8,531 nt of DNA, from positions 1 to 8,531 of the forward strand of contig JBEKNT010000298.1 of assembly GCA_049522565.1 (NCBI GenBank), given 5' to 3'. The DNA is from JASHVB01 sp049522565 (GTDB taxonomy: Bacteria > Pseudomonadota > Alphaproteobacteria > Acetobacterales > Acetobacteraceae). The notes under the pieces are model-generated. The model did no database searches. It had not been told where the DNA came from and saw nothing but the letters and a program-made list of their open reading frames with translations. A program made the position numbers and the translations under genes. Shown here in pieces: positions 5,565 to 8,531 of this stretch; the stretch's first letter is position 1, and every line of letters begins with the position of its first letter.

Positions 5565-6809
5565 ATGCATCACGCGACGGTCAAGCAATGTGCCGTGCTG
5601 GTCGGCGGCCTGGGCACCCGGCTCGGCAGCCTCACCGCCAGCACCCCGAAGCCGCTGCTGCCGTGCGGCGACCGGCCGTTCCTTGCCTGGCTGCTGCGCG
5701 AATTCGTGCGCTTCGGGGTCACCGACATCCTGCTGCTGACCGGCCATCTGTCGGACCAGGTCACGGCTGCGGCGGCAACCATCGAGGCCGGCCTGCCTCG
5801 CCCGGCGCGCATCACGATCTCCCGGGAGCCGTTCCGTGCCGGCACCGGCGGCGCCGTGTTCCACGCGCGCGACCGCCTGCACGAGCGCTTCCTGCTGTGC
5901 AACGGCGACTCGCTGCTGGATTGCAACCTGGCCAACCTGCTGGCCGCCGCCACCGCGGACGACGACAGCGTGACCGGCCGCATGGTGCTGCGCGCGCTGC
6001 CGGATGCCTCGCGCTACGGCGTGGTGGAACGACAGGGCGATCGCGTTACCGGCTTCCACGAGCGCCCGGTTGCCGGATCGACAACCCCGGGCCGGCCCGG
6101 GACCGCCGGGCTGATCAACGCCGGCATCTACCTGTTCAGCCGCCGCCTGATCGACGCACTGTCGCCCGACTGTTCGCTCGAAGCCGAGGTGATGCCGAAG
6201 CTGGCCGCCGCCGGCACGCTGCGCGGCACGGTCGCCGGCGGCTATTTCCGCGACATCGGCGTGCCCGAGGATTTTTCCCGTGCCCAGACGGAGATCCCCG
6301 CGCTGCTGCACCGCCGCGCCCTGTTCCTCGACCGAGACGGCGTGCTGAACGTCGATCACGGCCATGTCGGCACGCGCGAACGGTTCGAATGGATACCGGG
6401 CGCGCTGGACGCGATCCGCACCGCCACCCAGGCGGGCTGGCACGTGTTCGTCGTCACCAACCAGTCCGGCGTCGCCCGCGGCTACTACGACGAGGATGCG
6501 GTGCGCCGGCTGCTGGACTGGATGGCCGACGAGGCCAGGCGCACCGGCGGGACGATCGACGACACGCGCTACTGCCCGTTCCACGAGGCGGCGGACGTGC
6601 CGGCGTATCGCCAGGCGAGTGACTGGCGCAAGCCGGCTCCCGGCATGCTGCTGGACTTGATGCGCGCCTGGGAACTCGATCCGGCGCGCTGCGTGATGAT
6701 CGGCGACCAGCCGAGCGACATGGAAGCCGCGGCGGCGGCCGGTGTTGCCGGCCACCTGTTTCGCGGGGGCAATCTCATGCAGTTCGTGCAGCCTATGCTG
6801 GGCGCGTAA
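5565..6809 (+). CDS. Bifunctional sugar-1-phosphate nucleotidyltransferase / HAD-IIIA phosphatase
   Basis: The 414-residue product joins two enzymes. Residues 8-243 are a nucleotidyltransferase with GGLGTRL (14-20), TPKPLLP (27-33; K29), the metal-binding NGD (113-115), and FRDIGVPEDF (228-237). Residues 250-402 are a HAD phosphatase with nucleophile FLDRDGVLN (254-262; D256, D258), VTNQSGVARG (297-306), RKPAPGM (355-361; K356) and MIGDQPSD (378-385; D381). The domains resemble HddC and GmhB of the heptose pathway, so it may both dephosphorylate a heptose bisphosphate and activate the 1-phosphate for cell-surface glycan synthesis. That substrate is inferred from family resemblance only. The GmhB zinc loop is mostly lost: CPFH (337-340) remains, but the CDC motif reads SDW (352-354). 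The ATG at 5565 is preceded directly by GGGAGG, too close for a normal ribosome-binding site; ATG at 5529 would add 12 residues. Confidence 0.88.
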   Translation: MHHATVKQCAVLVGGLGTRLGSLTASTPKPLLPCGDRPFLAWLLREFVRFGVTDILLLTGHLSDQVTAAAATIEAGLPRPARITISREPFRAGTGGAVFHARDRLHERFLLCNGDSLLDCNLANLLAAATADDDSVTGRMVLRALPDASRYGVVERQGDRVTGFHERPVAGSTTPGRPGTAGLINAGIYLFSRRLIDALSPDCSLEAEVMPKLAAAGTLRGTVAGGYFRDIGVPEDFSRAQTEIPALLHRRALFLDRDGVLNVDHGHVGTRERFEWIPGALDAIRTATQAGWHVFVVTNQSGVARGYYDEDAVRRLLDWMADEARRTGGTIDDTRYCPFHEAADVPAYRQASDWRKPAPGMLLDLMRAWELDPARCVMIGDQPSDMEAAAAAGVAGHLFRGGNLMQFVQPMLGA

Positions 6810-7057
6810 TCCCAACCGGCCGAGAGGGTGACGTACCGCACCGCCGCTCCGCACGTCCGGGCCGGGTTTGCGCCGGCCATCTATCGGATACGGTGCCGCG
6901 AGGGACGGCCGGGCCGAGCCTTGCCCCGGGCACGTGGCCGGATGGCCGGCGCCGGCCCGGATCGATCCGCGCCAGAGCGCGGCGTGACCAACGCACTTCC
7001 TTTCGATCCGCCCCGATCCGCACTACGTTGGGGCCAGCATGAAGAGGGGTGCCCCCC
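6810..7057. other. Intergenic spacer with 14-bp GC palindrome
   Basis: No coding frame here has recognisable content. GGCCGGCGCCGGCC at 6944-6957 is a perfect 14-bp palindrome, and CCGGGCCG (6909-6916) is the inverted complement of CGGCCCGG (6953-6960), so the stretch can fold strongly; there is no T-tract. TTTCGA (7001-7006) and TACGTT (7024-7029) are 17 bases apart and are a weak promoter candidate for the aminotransferase. Confidence 0.35.
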
Positions 7058-8422
7058 ATGAACGACCTCGCCATTCCCACCGACACCCTGCTGGCCACCG
7101 ACCAGCGCTATCTGGTTCACCCGCTGCACCACCCCAGCGACCACGCCCAGGCGCGCATCTTCACGGAAGGTCGCGGCGCCATGCTGTACACCAACGACGG
7201 CAAGGAGTGGATCGACGGCCTGTCCTGCCTGTGGAACGTCAATATCGGCCACGGCCGCAAGGAACTGGCCGATGCGGCGCAGGCGCAGATGGCCAAGCTC
7301 GCCTATGCCAGCGCCTATGCCGGCTTCTCCAACGAACCGGCGATCCGTCTGGCCGAACGCATCGTGTCGCTCGCCTACAACAACAGCGCGGCGGTCTACT
7401 TCACCACCGGCGGCGCGGAATCCAACGAGAGTGCCTTCAAGTTCGCCCGCTACCACTGGAAGCGGCTGGGCAAGCCGAACAAGGTCAAGATCATCTCGCG
7501 GGTCTATGGCTATCACGGCGTCACCTTCGCCGCGATGAGCGCCACCAGCCTGCCCGGCTATCAGAAGATGTTCGGCCCCATGGTGCCGAACTTCATCCAG
7601 GTCGCCCCGCCCTATCCGTATCGCTGGCCCGGCAACGGCGACGCCGGCATCGGTGCGGCGGACGCGGTGGAGGAAGCCATCCTGGCGAACGGCGCCGACA
7701 CCGTCGCCGCGGTGATCGCCGAGCCGGTGATGGGCGCCGGCGGTGTCATCGTGCCACCCGCCAGCTACTTCCCCCGACTGCGCGAGATCTGTGACCGTCA
7801 CGACGTGCTGCTGATCGCCGACGAGGTCATCACCGGCTTCGGCCGCACCGGCCGCTGGTTCGCGCTCGGCCATTGGGGGGTGGAACCGGACCTGGTGTCG
7901 TTCGCCAAGGGCGTGACCAGCGGCTACCTGCCGCTCGGCGGCGTCATCGTGTCGAAGCGCGTGCACAAGGTGATCGAGGACGCGCCGGCCGACGAAAAGT
8001 TCATGCACGCGGCCACGTACTCCGGGCATCCGACCTGCTGCGCCGTCGGCCTGGCGAACATCGACATCATCGAGAAGGAGGGTCTGCCGGAGCGCGCCGC
8101 CGTCATGGGCCGGCGCCTGCTGGAGGGTCTGGAGACGCTGCGCAGCCTGCCGGCGGTGGGTGACGTGCGCGGCCTCGGCATGATGGCGGCGGTCGAATTG
8201 GTCGAGGACCAGGGCAGCCGCAAACCGGCGATCGGCCTCGGCGGCAGGGTGGTGGCCGAGTGCGGCAAGCGCGGCCTGATCATCCGCCAGCGTGGCGGCG
8301 GCGGAGGCCCGCCCCCGAGCGGCGATTCGCTCTGCCTGGCGCCGCCGCTGATGACGCCGGAGGCGACGCTCGATCGCATCGTGCAGATCGTGGGGGAGTC
8401 GATCGTCGCCGCAAGCGGCTGA
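7058..8422 (+). CDS. Class III pyridoxal-phosphate aminotransferase
   Basis: The 454-residue cytoplasmic enzyme belongs to the omega-amino-acid/diamine:pyruvate transaminase group; its closest pattern in memory is putrescine-pyruvate transaminase (SpuC). Visible are GLSCLWNVNIGHG (54-66), the cofactor-phosphate TTGGAESNE (116-124), YGYHGVT (150-156), AEPVMGAGGVIVPP (221-234), PLP-nitrogen-binding D255 in IADEVITGFGRTG, the Schiff-base lysine K284 in FAKGVTSGYLPLGG, and YSGHP (321-325). Conserved Arg in GLIIR (406-410) would hold the substrate carboxylate. ATG at 7058 is chosen over GTG at 7049 because AGAGGGG (7043-7049) lies eight bases upstream. A Gly/Pro-rich insert (413-420) separates GLIIR from the LCLAPPL strand. 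The amino donor cannot be read from sequence, and neighbours give no pathway clue. Several hairpins follow the stop. Confidence 0.92.
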   Translation: MNDLAIPTDTLLATDQRYLVHPLHHPSDHAQARIFTEGRGAMLYTNDGKEWIDGLSCLWNVNIGHGRKELADAAQAQMAKLAYASAYAGFSNEPAIRLAERIVSLAYNNSAAVYFTTGGAESNESAFKFARYHWKRLGKPNKVKIISRVYGYHGVTFAAMSATSLPGYQKMFGPMVPNFIQVAPPYPYRWPGNGDAGIGAADAVEEAILANGADTVAAVIAEPVMGAGGVIVPPASYFPRLREICDRHDVLLIADEVITGFGRTGRWFALGHWGVEPDLVSFAKGVTSGYLPLGGVIVSKRVHKVIEDAPADEKFMHAATYSGHPTCCAVGLANIDIIEKEGLPERAAVMGRRLLEGLETLRSLPAVGDVRGLGMMAAVELVEDQGSRKPAIGLGGRVVAECGKRGLIIRQRGGGGGPPPSGDSLCLAPPLMTPEATLDRIVQIVGESIVAASG

Positions 8423-8430
8423 AGGAGCGC

Positions 8431-8502
8431 CAGGGGCTTTGCCCCTGAAACCCCACCAAGGGGCTCTGCCCCTTGGATCCCCGCCAAGGGCGGAGCCCTT
8501 GG
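8431..8502 (+). terminator. Three consecutive perfect stem-loops (REP-like / terminator)
   Basis: Three hairpins with three-base loops follow the aminotransferase stop: CAGGGGC/GCCCCTG (8431-8447, loop TTT), CCAAGGGGC/GCCCCTTGG (8456-8476, loop TCT) and CCAAGGGC/GCCCTTGG (8484-8502, loop GGA). They are related to each other in sequence and spaced 25-28 bases apart. There is no T-tract, so they may act as REP-like elements, mRNA 3'-end stabilisers or factor-assisted terminators. I recall similar 'ggggctctgccccttgg' tails as abundant in Acetobacteraceae and relatives. The remaining 29 bases (8503-8531) show nothing identifiable. Confidence 0.75.
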
Positions 8503-8531
8503 GACCCTTCAGTTGGCTGGGTGGACGGGAG

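Noticed and set aside
6944..6957. 14-bp palindrome GGCCGGCGCCGGCC as an operator
   Set aside because: Pure G/C palindromes arise easily in DNA of this composition, and there is no promoter or second copy nearby to support it.
1..8531. tRNA, rRNA or phage attachment site
   Set aside because: No cloverleaf-like or rRNA-like sequence was noticed on either strand, and no integrase is present.

Overview
The window is GC-rich chromosomal DNA from an alphaproteobacterium, most likely Rhodospirillales/Acetobacteraceae. This rests on the CcrM-type methyltransferase beside rnhB, the Eda/KdgK pair, the HGG-type protein with its repeat tail, and the G/C-rich triple stem-loop at the right end. The taxon is an inference from gene content; no rRNA or other marker is present.

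Layout. Positions 1-396 hold no convincing gene. The first ~115 bases are AT-richer than the rest and end in a motif resembling an insertion-sequence terminus; a 58-bp element (143-200) and a 12-bp palindrome (344-355) follow. A protein of the Cys-rich 'HGGxSTGPRTPEG' type (397-1695, +) carries a tail made of ten copies of a 17-bp motif plus a higher-order 243-bp duplication. A second copy of the 58-bp element (1719-1776; 45 of 58 positions identical) lies just after the gene, so the gene is bracketed by imperfect direct repeats. Next come eda (1847-2473, +) and kdgK (2473-3402, +), overlapping by one base.

A convergent pair on the minus strand follows: rnhB (5366-4689), then ccrM (4620-3535). 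The gap between kdgK and ccrM (3403-3534) holds a possible decayed coding remnant. Divergent from rnhB is a two-domain nucleotidyltransferase/HAD phosphatase (5565-6809, +) of the heptose-nucleotide type. After a 248-bp spacer comes a class III PLP aminotransferase (7058-8422, +), and the window ends in three consecutive perfect hairpins.

How the genes work together. KdgK phosphorylates 2-keto-3-deoxygluconate to KDPG, and Eda cleaves KDPG to pyruvate and glyceraldehyde-3-phosphate; the overlap suggests translational coupling. rnhB and ccrM are likely co-transcribed. A perfect 12-bp inverted repeat runs from the rnhB stop codon to the ccrM start codon and could hide the ccrM ribosome-binding site until a ribosome finishes rnhB. 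The fusion protein and the aminotransferase show no functional link to their neighbours.

The most unusual features are the HGG cassette with its repeat array and flanking elements, and the rnhB-ccrM inverted repeat. All identifications come from reading motifs; no database search was done.
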